NCBI GenBank assembly: GCA_964561535.1
Contig: CAZLPZ010000009.1
Coordinates: 1-49,086 of the forward strand
Origin: CAZLPZ01 sp964561535
GTDB taxonomy: Bacteria > Pseudomonadota > Alphaproteobacteria > Micavibrionales > Micavibrionaceae
Direction of reading: 5' to 3'
Length of the DNA stretch: 49,086 nt
Part shown: positions 24,629 to 33,248 of the stretch, in pieces
How the letters are laid out: each line of letters opens with the position of its first letter
How positions within the stretch are numbered: position 1 is the first letter of the stretch
Notes under the pieces: generated by a model
The model's database searches: none
Told to the model about the DNA's origin: nothing
Seen by the model: the letters and a program-made list of their open reading frames with translations, nothing else
Position numbers and translations under genes: made by a program

Positions 24629-26539
24629 GTGTTCAACCGACCTGGTTTCCTGAAGGGGAGAATTTTATCCCTCGTTCTTCTCCTTGCGGCTATTGCGGCC
24701 GGGGGGATGACATCTATGGCCCTGCGATCGGTGGCGGGGGTGGCGCGCGATCCCGGGCAGATTGCAGGCGTCTTGGCGTTTGATCTGGTTGTGTTACTCG
24801 CGATTGCCGGGGTGATTGCGCGCCGCATTGTGCGACTTTATCTCGATCAACGGCGTGGCGCTGGGGCCTCACATCTCCATATACGAATGGTTGCTGTTTT
24901 TTCGTTGCTCGCGACCGTTCCGTCAATTTTGATGATTGTATTTACGGCATTTTATTTTCATTTGGGTGTTCAATCTTGGTTTTCCGATCAGATCAAAACG
25001 GCGGTATCTGAGGCGCAAACGGTGGCCGAGGCGTATTTGGATGAACATCGCCAAGTCATTCGGGCCGATTTGATGGCGGCAGCCACCGACATTGAACGTC
25101 AAGCCAGTTTAATTTATGCCGACCCCAGTGATTTAAAGGGCTTTTTGGATACGCAAAGTTTCTTGCGGAATTTTAATGAAGCTGTTCTTTTTGATGGGAA
25201 TGGTCGGGTGATTGCGCGCGGGGGGTCAGGGTTGGCGTTTGATTCACCTGAGTTACCCCCTGGGACCCTTGATAATGCGAACGGGAATGATCCGGTTGTG
25301 TTCACAACCCAGGAAAATGATGAAAAAATCAGAGCCGTCGTCCAGTTACCAGAATTTGGTCATGGATATTTGTATGTGAACCGATCGGTGGATGCGCGTG
25401 TTCTTGCCTATGTTTCTGAGACGCGGACGGCATCGAACAGTTATAAAGCCCTTGAAGATCAACGATCGAATCTTCAGTTTACATTTTTTGCCGTGTATGT
25501 GTTGGTGTCGTTCTTGATGCTACTGTCCGCCATTTGGGCGGGGTTATTTTATGCAGGGAAAATGGTGGCGCCCATCGATCGGTTGATGGTTGCGGCGGAC
25601 GCCGTTCGTGGAGGAGATTTGCAAATGCGTTTGGCCCCGCATCAAGGATTAAAAGAATTTGATGATCTGGCAGTAACGTTTAACCGCATGACCGAAGAGT
25701 TGGACCGTCAACGTCGGGAATTACAGACGGCGGAACGTAAAGCTGCCTGGGCGGATGTCGCGCGTCGTGTGGCGCATGAAATCAAAAACCCCTTAACGCC
25801 TATTCAACTATCGGCCGAACGGTTACGGCGGCGATTCTTAAAAAATATTCCCGAGGCGGATCAGGCGGTATATACACAATGTATCGATACAATCGTGCGT
25901 CATGTAGGGGATATGGGTCGAATGGTGTCCGAATTTGCAGGATTTGCGCGTATGCCAGAACCTGTGGTCGTGCGTGCTGATTTAGGGGATTTGGTCCGGG
26001 ATGTTGTTGCGATGCATCGTGCGGCTGTATTGCCAGCGGCTCAGATTGAATGTGCGGGTTTGATTTCAGATGAAATATCTGAACGTTCTGAAATGCCCGT
26101 TATGATTGATCCAGGTCAGTTACGTCAGGCGGTTACGAATTTGATTTTAAATGCTTGTGAATCTGTGTCAGCGCGGGTTTTAAAAACACCTGATCCTCTG
26201 GGACGTGTTCGGATTGATATCACAAAAGTTGAGGGGCGGTATGTGATGGCCGTTTTAGATAACGGGATGGGGTTCCCGAAACATATTGCATTGGAACGGT
26301 TGGGCGATCCATATGTCACATCCAAGGAAAAGGGAACGGGTCTGGGGCTTGCGATTGTTAAGAAAATTATTCAAGATCACCATGGATCTGTGACGTTAGA
26401 CCCTGCGGTTGCTATTCGTGCCCGCAATGCTTGGGGAGAAGGGGGCGCGGTTGTTGTGGTTTCTTTACCAATTCCTCTTGATCAAACGACCCTGATAAAG
26501 AACAATATATCTTATGATGAGAAACTTAATGCAGCCTAA
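24629..26539 (+). CDS. ntrY: NtrY-type sensor histidine kinase, PAS-less
   Basis: The membrane sensor of the NtrY/NtrX system (nitrogen/redox signalling in Alphaproteobacteria). Membrane helices are at about 13-30, 48-66 and 88-112; a periplasmic part covers about 113-285 and a fourth helix 286-310. A HAMP domain (about 311-365) follows, then the H-box RRVAHEIKNPLTPIQLS with His near 383. An N-box and a GTGLGLAIVKKI G2 box close the ATPase domain. NtrY normally has a PAS domain between HAMP and the H-box; here HAMP leads straight into AAWADVARRVAHEIKNPL, giving about 636 residues instead of 730-770. Start is GTG 24629 or TTG 24626. Confidence 0.88.
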   Translation: MFNRPGFLKGRILSLVLLLAAIAAGGMTSMALRSVAGVARDPGQIAGVLAFDLVVLLAIAGVIARRIVRLYLDQRRGAGASHLHIRMVAVFSLLATVPSILMIVFTAFYFHLGVQSWFSDQIKTAVSEAQTVAEAYLDEHRQVIRADLMAAATDIERQASLIYADPSDLKGFLDTQSFLRNFNEAVLFDGNGRVIARGGSGLAFDSPELPPGTLDNANGNDPVVFTTQENDEKIRAVVQLPEFGHGYLYVNRSVDARVLAYVSETRTASNSYKALEDQRSNLQFTFFAVYVLVSFLMLLSAIWAGLFYAGKMVAPIDRLMVAADAVRGGDLQMRLAPHQGLKEFDDLAVTFNRMTEELDRQRRELQTAERKAAWADVARRVAHEIKNPLTPIQLSAERLRRRFLKNIPEADQAVYTQCIDTIVRHVGDMGRMVSEFAGFARMPEPVVVRADLGDLVRDVVAMHRAAVLPAAQIECAGLISDEISERSEMPVMIDPGQLRQAVTNLILNACESVSARVLKTPDPLGRVRIDITKVEGRYVMAVLDNGMGFPKHIALERLGDPYVTSKEKGTGLGLAIVKKIIQDHHGSVTLDPAVAIRARNAWGEGGAVVVVSLPIPLDQTTLIKNNISYDEKLNAA

Positions 26540-27929
26540 GATCTTAATCATTGATGATGAGGCCGATATCCGTTCCGCTATTCGTGGGATTTTGGAGGAT
26601 GAGTCCTATCCGGTATCCGAGGCCGCTCATGCGGATGAAGCTTTACTCAAGGTGCACAGTTTTGACCCTGATTTGATTATTTTGGATGTCTGGTTAAAAA
26701 CAGGTGAGCGTGACGGATTGGAACTTTTGGCCAAGTTGCGTAAACGGTATCCGCAAATTCCGGTTGTCATGATTTCGGGTCACGGTACAGTTGAAATGGC
26801 TGTTGGGGCCATTAAACAAGGGGCTTATGATTTTATCGAAAAACCTTTTCAAACTGAACGTTTATTATTGACGATATCACGGGCACTTGAGGCCACGCGG
26901 TTACGGTCTGAAAATAAATCGTTAAAAGAACAAGTCTGGGGGGCGACTGATTTAATTGGGGTTTCACAACATATTCAGCATCTGCGTACGGTGATTGAAC
27001 GTGTAGCCCCGACGAATAGTCGTGTTTTTATTTCGGGGCCGCATGGTACGGGTAAAGAAGTTATCGCGCGGATGATTCATCGAGGGTCGATGCGTGCGAG
27101 TGGTCCGTATGTGTCCTTAAATTGCGCAGTTTTGGACGAGGCTCAGTTAGATAATGATTTATTTGGGTCTGAACATCATCCGGGATTACTCTATCAGGCA
27201 GATGGTGGTGTATTATATTTAGATGAAATTTGTGATATTTCGCTCGACATTCAGGGGCGTTTGTTACGGGTATTACAAGATCAAAAATATCGTCACCCGG
27301 TGACGGGGGCGTGGATTGATGTCGATGTACGTGTGATTTCATCGGCGAGCCGTTCTATTCTAGATATGATTAAATCTGGATTATTTCGTGAAGATTTATT
27401 TTATCGGCTGAATGTTGTGACAATTGAAACGTTGGGTGTGGCTGATCGTCGTGATGATATTCCTTTGTTTTTGAATTATTTTATGAAACAAAGTGCGCAC
27501 GTTTCAGGGAAACCGGTGCGTACATTGACACCATCGGCACTTGCAGCTTTACAACTTTTTTCTTGGCCTGGGAATATTCGACAATTAAAAAATGTAGCTG
27601 AATCATTGGTAATTATGGGGGCAGGAGCATTAACAACGCCGATTGATGTCGATGAATTGCCCCCTGAAATTACGCGACCTGATATATCGGGGGCGGGGTC
27701 TGGTTCGGTTGTTGTTCCTCCTGAACTTATGACATTGCCGTTGCGGGATGCACGCGAAATGTTTGAAAGGGCTTATCTTCATGCTCAGATCGGGCGGTTC
27801 GGGGGCAGTGTGTCCAAGGCTGCACAATTTGTGGGGATGGAACGATCGGCCTTGCACCGTAAATTAAAAATGTTATCGGATGCTGAAGGAGAACATGCCG
27901 ATTCGGAACCCGAACGGGATGTTGCCTGA
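26514..27929 (+). CDS. ntrX: NtrX-type response regulator lacking GAFTGA
   Basis: Partner of NtrY. The receiver domain (residues about 7-122) has Asp58 in ILDVWLKTGERDG, a phrase typical of NtrX. The AAA+ region has Walker A GPHGTGKE near 175-182 and GGVLYLDEICD near 231-241. The C-terminal HTH is FGGSVSKAAQFVGMERSALHRKLKML. The sigma54-contacting GAFTGA loop is missing: the chain runs from LFGSEHHPGLL directly to the Walker B region. This fits NtrX proteins that do not activate sigma54 promoters. The start may be 26514 or the ATG at 26529; it overlaps ntrY by 11-26 bp. Confidence 0.9.
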   Translation: MMRNLMQPKILIIDDEADIRSAIRGILEDESYPVSEAAHADEALLKVHSFDPDLIILDVWLKTGERDGLELLAKLRKRYPQIPVVMISGHGTVEMAVGAIKQGAYDFIEKPFQTERLLLTISRALEATRLRSENKSLKEQVWGATDLIGVSQHIQHLRTVIERVAPTNSRVFISGPHGTGKEVIARMIHRGSMRASGPYVSLNCAVLDEAQLDNDLFGSEHHPGLLYQADGGVLYLDEICDISLDIQGRLLRVLQDQKYRHPVTGAWIDVDVRVISSASRSILDMIKSGLFREDLFYRLNVVTIETLGVADRRDDIPLFLNYFMKQSAHVSGKPVRTLTPSALAALQLFSWPGNIRQLKNVAESLVIMGAGALTTPIDVDELPPEITRPDISGAGSGSVVVPPELMTLPLRDAREMFERAYLHAQIGRFGGSVSKAAQFVGMERSALHRKLKMLSDAEGEHADSEPERDVA

Positions 27930-28001
27930 TGATAGACAAGGATCCTGAATCTGATCAATCTTTTGTCATGACGCCTAATGGGATACGGTCTCCAAAAATA
28001 A

Positions 28002-28030
28002 CAATCGCCCCAACATTACAGGGGCGATTG
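28002..28030 (-). terminator. Intrinsic terminator of the 28076 gene
   Basis: CAATCGCCCC (28002-28011) and GGGGCGATTG (28021-28030) form a perfect 10-bp stem with a 9-base loop. On the minus strand it is followed by TTATTTTT. It lies 46 bases past the stop codon of the minus-strand secreted protein gene and faces ntrX, which ends on the other side. Confidence 0.85.
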
Positions 28031-28075
28031 AGATTGAATCAGGTGATTGCGTATTTATTGAACCGCACGTAAGGT

Positions 28076-29860
28076 TCAAGGTTTTCCCGTTGCGGGTAGT
28101 GGTGATTGATCTGGTCCAGCGGGGGCGGCCATTTTTGAAAATGTTGACAAATCAGCACCGTTTAATTTAACCGCTCCTTTTTCATCAAGCGTCATATCAA
28201 AGATTCGTGCCGGATTACCCTTGGCATCGGTGCCTTGTTGCCCGAACATTTGAAAAGCCGTCAATCCAGAAAGTGCATTTTGGAATTTTTTTGCATCTGC
28301 CGGAGATGTTGCCGGGTCTTTCGATGCGGTTTGAATGTCCGCAATCAGGGCATCAATCCCCCCCATCGTTGCTTTTAATTTGCCAATACCGCTGTATATC
28401 GCGGCGGCGTTGGCTGTAAAATCACCATCGACCAAGGCGGTCAGTTTGGGTGCATCGGCGTCCATATGAACGGTGACTTTTGTACCGGCCTCGGCGAAGA
28501 GTTGCGGCATGGTCATCATGGCCTGTAACCCCAGCATTTGGGTTTGTTGAGAAGCCTGATTGTTTTTTATTGCGCATTGTTCAGGTTTTTCCGTGGGGGC
28601 GCATTTGGCAGGTCCGATGCTCGCCATAAAATTTTGGCCCATTGCCCCCAATTGCTCAAATAATTTTTTATGGGGCAGATTCGTAATTTCAGTTTTTTTG
28701 TGAGCTGAACTTGGAATATAGGACGCAAAAATTTTAAACGCCGGAATGTTTGTCATCGTAGGGGGTAAAACCATGCCGTCCACACCAAATCCCAAGGATA
28801 GGGTGGCTTTATCAGCCTTCCAGTTAGCGATTCCGCCACTATAGGATACTTCTTTGATTGAAAAATCTTGAGGGGCGCTGCCGGGTGCTTCTGATATTGA
28901 TACAGATATATTACGTATACCAACCGTCCCATCGGCTTTGTCGATTGTATTAAACCCATAAGTCATGATGTCTTTCCAGAGGGCGGAAAAGGCTTCGGGT
29001 GTGGGCAATTTGTTTGCGTCATATCCCGCATCCATCATATCGGACATTTTTTGTTCAAATGTCCGATACATTTTATGGTCGTATCCGGCGTAGGCTCCGT
29101 TGCCAAAAAACTCACCGATTTTGATTGTGCCAGGGTTTTTACAAGGTGTAGGACATATATCCCCGCTCATATCTAATGAAAAATCCTTCACGCTGATGTT
29201 TGAGGTCCCCGTGTATATGCCAGGGGATGTTTCGGCAGCATTTGTGGTTGATGCCAACGAACCAAAGGTAATAGGAACAGTTTTCCCACCATGTTTAATT
29301 TGAATATTTTCGATGAGCATATCTGTTTTTAAAGCCATTTTTTGGATGTCATCCCACAGGATTTGGGCGCGCTTTGTCGCCTGATAAATTTCAATTTCTT
29401 TTAATTCAGATGGCGCATCGGCTTTTATTTTTTTACTATCCGAGTGGTGATTGAGCTGAGGGGCCATTTTAAGCCGGATCGGCGAGGGCAGGGCAAAGGC
29501 CATACGCCATTGGTTTGGGGCGGCCCCTGGCATGATGTTGATATTGGTGGATCCATAGTCGATGGTGAATGAATGTTCCGTTTCCATTTCGCTGCGATGG
29601 GCGGATAAGTCAAAATTAATGACCACGTGCGGTGTGGTCAGCGCATAATAGGTGTCTTTGGGAACAACCGTATAATCCCCAGACATTTGAATTGATATTC
29701 CGGGATTTTGCATTTTTATGTCTTGAATCTGTTCATCCACGATGGCTTTCACCATCGTTTTGACAGCCTCTGCCCCGGCGGCATCCATTGCGGCCTGGGC
29801 GGTATGGGGGACACCTAAAAGGGTCGAACACATCAAAAGGGCGAGGAAAGAACGGGTCAT
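28076..29860 (-). CDS. Large secreted protein of unknown function
   Basis: From the ATG at 29860 the product has about 594 residues, beginning with a signal peptide (MTRSFLALLMCSTLLGVPH, cleavage near AQA-AM). No lipobox and no further membrane helix, so it is probably periplasmic. The mature chain alternates strand-rich repeats with Asp/Gly turns (MQNPGISIQMSGDYTVVP, IENIQIKHGGKTVPI, ISVKDFSLDMSGD), somewhat like proteins that hold lipids or long beta sheets (DUF945/DUF2125-like impression, not a match). It contains one pair of cysteines (CPTPC, about 240) and another region CAPTEKPEQC (about 430). It has its own terminator. Function unknown. Confidence 0.8.
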   Translation of the reverse strand: MTRSFLALLMCSTLLGVPHTAQAAMDAAGAEAVKTMVKAIVDEQIQDIKMQNPGISIQMSGDYTVVPKDTYYALTTPHVVINFDLSAHRSEMETEHSFTIDYGSTNINIMPGAAPNQWRMAFALPSPIRLKMAPQLNHHSDSKKIKADAPSELKEIEIYQATKRAQILWDDIQKMALKTDMLIENIQIKHGGKTVPITFGSLASTTNAAETSPGIYTGTSNISVKDFSLDMSGDICPTPCKNPGTIKIGEFFGNGAYAGYDHKMYRTFEQKMSDMMDAGYDANKLPTPEAFSALWKDIMTYGFNTIDKADGTVGIRNISVSISEAPGSAPQDFSIKEVSYSGGIANWKADKATLSLGFGVDGMVLPPTMTNIPAFKIFASYIPSSAHKKTEITNLPHKKLFEQLGAMGQNFMASIGPAKCAPTEKPEQCAIKNNQASQQTQMLGLQAMMTMPQLFAEAGTKVTVHMDADAPKLTALVDGDFTANAAAIYSGIGKLKATMGGIDALIADIQTASKDPATSPADAKKFQNALSGLTAFQMFGQQGTDAKGNPARIFDMTLDEKGAVKLNGADLSTFSKMAAPAGPDQSPLPATGKP

Positions 29861-30029
29861 GAGGGGGCCGATAGGTTCAAAGGGTGAAAAAGGGGGCAAA
29901 ACGGGTCAAAAAAATGACCACAGGACCAATTTATCACATATTTCCTCTTTTGAAAGGGGTTCTCTTCTGGCATAGTGAGGGCATTTCGTAAACCGTCAAT
30001 TTGACACAAAAAGAAACGAGTACGCTGCA

Positions 30030-31514
30030 ATGGTCCCGAATACTGATGCCAAGCAATTAACCCTTCAGGATAATGGCCATATTTTTTGGCAGCAAGATCC
30101 ATCCAATCCTTTACCAGGTGTGGCTGTTGCTTGTGTTATGAAGGGGGCGTCTGCGTTGGCCCCGATCGTTGATTTGTTGCCGGAACTTCCCTTGCAAGGT
30201 CCAGCGCGGGATGCCGCGTTGGCTCAGATCGGCGATTGGTTGAACGGGTATATTGCGCGTGTTCTTGAACCATTGGTTAAATTAAAACTGGATATTGACG
30301 GCACACCCGAGGGGGTTAAGGCAATTTGTGATCGCGTCTATGACGGTTTGGGGGTTGTGCCTCGCGCGGATGTATTAGATCAAATTGAAAAATTGGATCC
30401 CGAAATGCGCAAAGTGTTACGCGGGCGTCATGTGCGTTTAGGTCCTGTATTGGTATTTGTCCCTGATTTAAATAAACCGGCAGCAGTCCGGTTGCGGGCA
30501 TTGTTGTGGTCATTGTGGAATGATCGTGCCTTACCCGCGCCCTGTCCCCGCGATGGAGCTGTGTCTCAAGTTGTGGATATTGCTGTGGCGGACCCTGCGT
30601 TTTATCGGTCGATTGGATATCCCTTATATGCGAATCGGATTATTCGGATTGATATGCTCGATCGTGTGATGAATGCTGTTTATGAAAACGTAAAAGATAA
30701 CCAATTTATGGCGACCCACCAAATGGCGGAATGGTTGGGGGCGCCTGTTGCTGATTTATATGCTGTTCTTGAATCGATGGGTCATAAAAAAGTATCTGAT
30801 CCGGCCGAAATCAAGGTGGTAGAAAAATCTGAGGAAATTGTAGATTCGACGGCGGGTACGGATGCGCCTGTTGTTGGATCGGCTTCTGTTGAACCGGTTG
30901 TTATTGAATCGGCCCCAGTTTCGGAATCTGTTGTTATGCCAGAAGGGAATACGGATCCGGCTGTAAATGGTTCTCCTGCAATTCCTGTTAAAAAACCAGA
31001 TCTTGCGATTTTTCGGGTGTGGTGGCCACGAAAAGCGGGGTCAAAACCTTCGGGTGATCGTGCAGATCGTCCACGGGGGCCCAAAAAACCATATACGCCG
31101 CGGACGGGGGTTAATCTATCGGTTGATGGGGGGGCACCGGCGGTGTCGGATTCTGGCACGGGGGATAAACCCGAACGCCGGTCGTTCCGTGAACGGGCTC
31201 CCCGCACGGATGATGGAAAATTTGGTGATCGCAAAAATGTGTCGGGTGACCGCAAGTTTGGCGATCGTGGGCCATCATCTGGTGGACCAGCGGCAGTCGG
31301 GCGTAATGTTCCGGGCGGACGCAATGTCGGCGGGCGTTTTGGTAAAGATTCGTCTTCGTTTGGGGGAACAGCGCGTGCCGGTGGGGCCAAGGGTAAAGAA
31401 AAATTGACACGCACCGATAAAAATTTACGCATGATGGCGGCGACATCTGCACCAGCATCTGAAACAAAAATTTCTGACTCACCCTTTGCGGTCTTGGGAA
31501 CATTAAAGTTTTAA
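30030..31514 (+). CDS. Stand-alone C-terminal domain of SUV3-like helicase
   Basis: Residues about 1-250 resemble the region that follows the motor domains in the large alphaproteobacterial SUV3/MgpS-like helicases. Examples are RHVRLGPVLVFVPDLNKPAAVRLRALLWSLWN, FYRSIGYPLYANRIIRIDMLDRV, and a GGxxV-type tail. No Walker A, DEAD or motif VI is present, so the helicase part is missing. Residues about 285-340 are acidic and Val/Pro-rich; about 345-470 is a basic Arg/Gly/Asp-rich tail (KFGDR repeats) typical of RNA binding. A likely role is RNA binding, with the motor either lost or encoded elsewhere. The family call is by recollection of motifs. Confidence 0.65.
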   Translation: MVPNTDAKQLTLQDNGHIFWQQDPSNPLPGVAVACVMKGASALAPIVDLLPELPLQGPARDAALAQIGDWLNGYIARVLEPLVKLKLDIDGTPEGVKAICDRVYDGLGVVPRADVLDQIEKLDPEMRKVLRGRHVRLGPVLVFVPDLNKPAAVRLRALLWSLWNDRALPAPCPRDGAVSQVVDIAVADPAFYRSIGYPLYANRIIRIDMLDRVMNAVYENVKDNQFMATHQMAEWLGAPVADLYAVLESMGHKKVSDPAEIKVVEKSEEIVDSTAGTDAPVVGSASVEPVVIESAPVSESVVMPEGNTDPAVNGSPAIPVKKPDLAIFRVWWPRKAGSKPSGDRADRPRGPKKPYTPRTGVNLSVDGGAPAVSDSGTGDKPERRSFRERAPRTDDGKFGDRKNVSGDRKFGDRGPSSGGPAAVGRNVPGGRNVGGRFGKDSSSFGGTARAGGAKGKEKLTRTDKNLRMMAATSAPASETKISDSPFAVLGTLKF

Positions 31515-31550
31515 AAAGAGATCAATAAAATTTTTTGAGATTCTCTTTTT
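31513..31550. terminator. Bidirectional AU-rich terminator
   Basis: AAAAAGAGA (31513-31521) and TCTCTTTTT (31542-31550) form a perfect 9-bp stem between the converging stop codons at 31514 and 31549, overlapping both. The 20-base loop is long, with a weak inner TCAA/TTGA pairing. T tracts lie on the correct side for both strands. Confidence 0.5.
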
Positions 31551-33000
31551 ATTCTTTGACTAACTTTCGGTATATCGTTGTTCTGGCAACGCCTAATGCG
31601 CGGGCAGTGGCTTGAATATTTCCATCGCATTTTTGAAAGGCGTGGGCAACGATTATATGTTCTAACGCGCTTAAGGGGATTAATTTTCCCGATTCCGATG
31701 TTAACTTTAACGTATCTTGAGATAATGATTCAGTACTCGTTTTGGAATCTTGGGTATTGGGGATGTGTTGGAGAGTTTCCGATATTTCGGGCAGATTAAC
31801 GGATAAATTTTTCTCTCCGATTTGCAGATCATGTGCATAAATTGATTCGGATGACGATAGAATTATTGCCCGGCGCATCGTGTTTTCAAGTTCTCGAATA
31901 TTCCCTGGCCAGGTATATGAGATTAATTTTTTCTCTGCATCTTGGGCAATAATGCGGGGTGGTAAGTTTTCTTCGATACAAAATCGTTCAATAAAATGCC
32001 GCGCGAGGTCCAAAATATCATCATGACGTTGCCGTAATGGCGGGAGTGTTAATGGAATAACATTTAATCGATAGAATAAATCTTCGCGAAAAGTTCCAGA
32101 TGTCACCGCTAATTCAAGATTTTTATGAGTCGCGGCAATTATGCGGACATCAATTGTAACGGGTCGTGAGTCGCCGACGGGTTGAATTTCATGTTGTTGC
32201 AGCACGCGTAATAATCGGATTTGTGCTGATAGAGGCATGTCGCCGATTTCGTCCAGAAAAATTGTTCCCCCTTCGGCTTCACGGAATTTTCCCGGTGTTT
32301 TTTCAGTGGCGCCTGTAAAGGCTCCTTTTTCATGTCCAAATAAAATACTTTCAATTAAATTTTCGGGGATAGCCCCACAATTCAATGCGATAAAAGGGGC
32401 ATTTTTTCGTGGGCTGTCATTGTGAATGGCATGAGCAAGGACTTCTTTTCCCGTTCCTGTTTCGCCTCCAATTAAAACGGGGACAGATGAGTTTGCTATC
32501 TTTCGTGCGGTCGTAATCAGATCCGCGAGTGTATCTTTATGCCCGACAAGATCATCGAGTGTGATGTCGGAAAGAGTTCGCCATTTTCTCGGTTGTGCTG
32601 CGCGTTGTAATCGCGCCATGGTTTCAGCATTCCGGATGGTTAAGGCAAGGCGTGTGGGATCAAATGGTTTAATAATGTAATCAAAGGCCCCTTCACGCAT
32701 CGCGGTGATGGCCACATGAACATCGGTACTCCCTGTCAGAAACAAGACTGGAATTTTAGGGTACTGTGCCCGCAAACGTTTGAATGTTTCTGGGCCGTTT
32801 AAAACGGGCATATTGATATCGAGTAGAATAGCTTGGATATTCGTATTATGGGCCTCAAGGTATTCGAGGGCCGCTTTGCCATTTTGGACAATATGCCCGT
32901 TGAGATTGTTTTTTTCAAAAAATAGACGGAGGAGCTCGGCCTGGAATGAATCATCTTCAGCGGCAAGAATTGTGGGGTGAAGGGAGGAGGGGTTTGTCAT
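31549..33000 (-). CDS. Sigma54-dependent response regulator (NtrC family)
   Basis: An enhancer-binding two-component activator. The receiver domain (about 10-125) has phospho-acceptor Asp61 (ILLDINMPVLNG). The AAA+ domain has Walker A GGETGTGKE (179-186), the intact sigma54-contact loop GAFTGA (226-231), and Walker B GGTIFLDEIGD near 244-254. A Fis-type HTH ends the chain (GNIQATARALGVARTTIYRKL). All key residues are intact, unlike the NtrX at 26514. Its gene diverges from an operon with a well-formed sigma54 promoter, its probable target. The kinase is probably the hybrid kinase at 34668. No Shine-Dalgarno is visible at the start. Confidence 0.92.
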   Translation of the reverse strand: MTNPSSLHPTILAAEDDSFQAELLRLFFEKNNLNGHIVQNGKAALEYLEAHNTNIQAILLDINMPVLNGPETFKRLRAQYPKIPVLFLTGSTDVHVAITAMREGAFDYIIKPFDPTRLALTIRNAETMARLQRAAQPRKWRTLSDITLDDLVGHKDTLADLITTARKIANSSVPVLIGGETGTGKEVLAHAIHNDSPRKNAPFIALNCGAIPENLIESILFGHEKGAFTGATEKTPGKFREAEGGTIFLDEIGDMPLSAQIRLLRVLQQHEIQPVGDSRPVTIDVRIIAATHKNLELAVTSGTFREDLFYRLNVIPLTLPPLRQRHDDILDLARHFIERFCIEENLPPRIIAQDAEKKLISYTWPGNIRELENTMRRAIILSSSESIYAHDLQIGEKNLSVNLPEISETLQHIPNTQDSKTSTESLSQDTLKLTSESGKLIPLSALEHIIVAHAFQKCDGNIQATARALGVARTTIYRKLVKE

Positions 33001-33065
33001 TTATAAATTGTATCAAAATAAGATGATCGAAACATTAAATGTCTATTTTTAATACATATGGTACA

Positions 33066-33084
33066 TTTTTTGCGTTGCAAAAAA
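33066..33084. promoter_or_regulatory. Palindrome upstream of sigma54 promoter
   Basis: TTTTTTGC (33066-33073), GTT, GCAAAAAA (33077-33084) is a perfect 8-bp inverted repeat, 27 bp upstream of the -24 element. A second palindrome ACATT-A-AATGT lies at 33032-33042. Either could bind the divergent activator. Both are AT-rich, so the first is the stronger candidate because of its length. Confidence 0.4.
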
Positions 33085-33110
33085 ACGTTTATTTTCAATA
33101 ATATAAGATT

Positions 33111-33126
33111 TGGCATCGTTTATGCA
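33111..33126 (+). promoter_or_regulatory. Sigma54 (-24/-12) promoter
   Basis: TGGCATCGTTTATGCA has GG (33112-33113) and GC (33124-33125) separated by exactly 10 bases, and matches the TGGCAC-N5-TTGCA consensus at TGGCA, the -12 GC and the trailing A. Start of transcription would be near 33137, giving a 112-base leader for the operon at 33249. It faces away from an adjacent GAFTGA-bearing activator. Confidence 0.7.
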
Positions 33127-33248
33127 TTACATAATACCAAGAAGGGCGGGACGGATCTTTCACCCCCATCCCCCCCAGACGGTTTGAAAACTGTTCCGTC
33201 CTTCTGCATCTTTTGAATGATGAATATGGGGAAATATAGGATTTAAAA

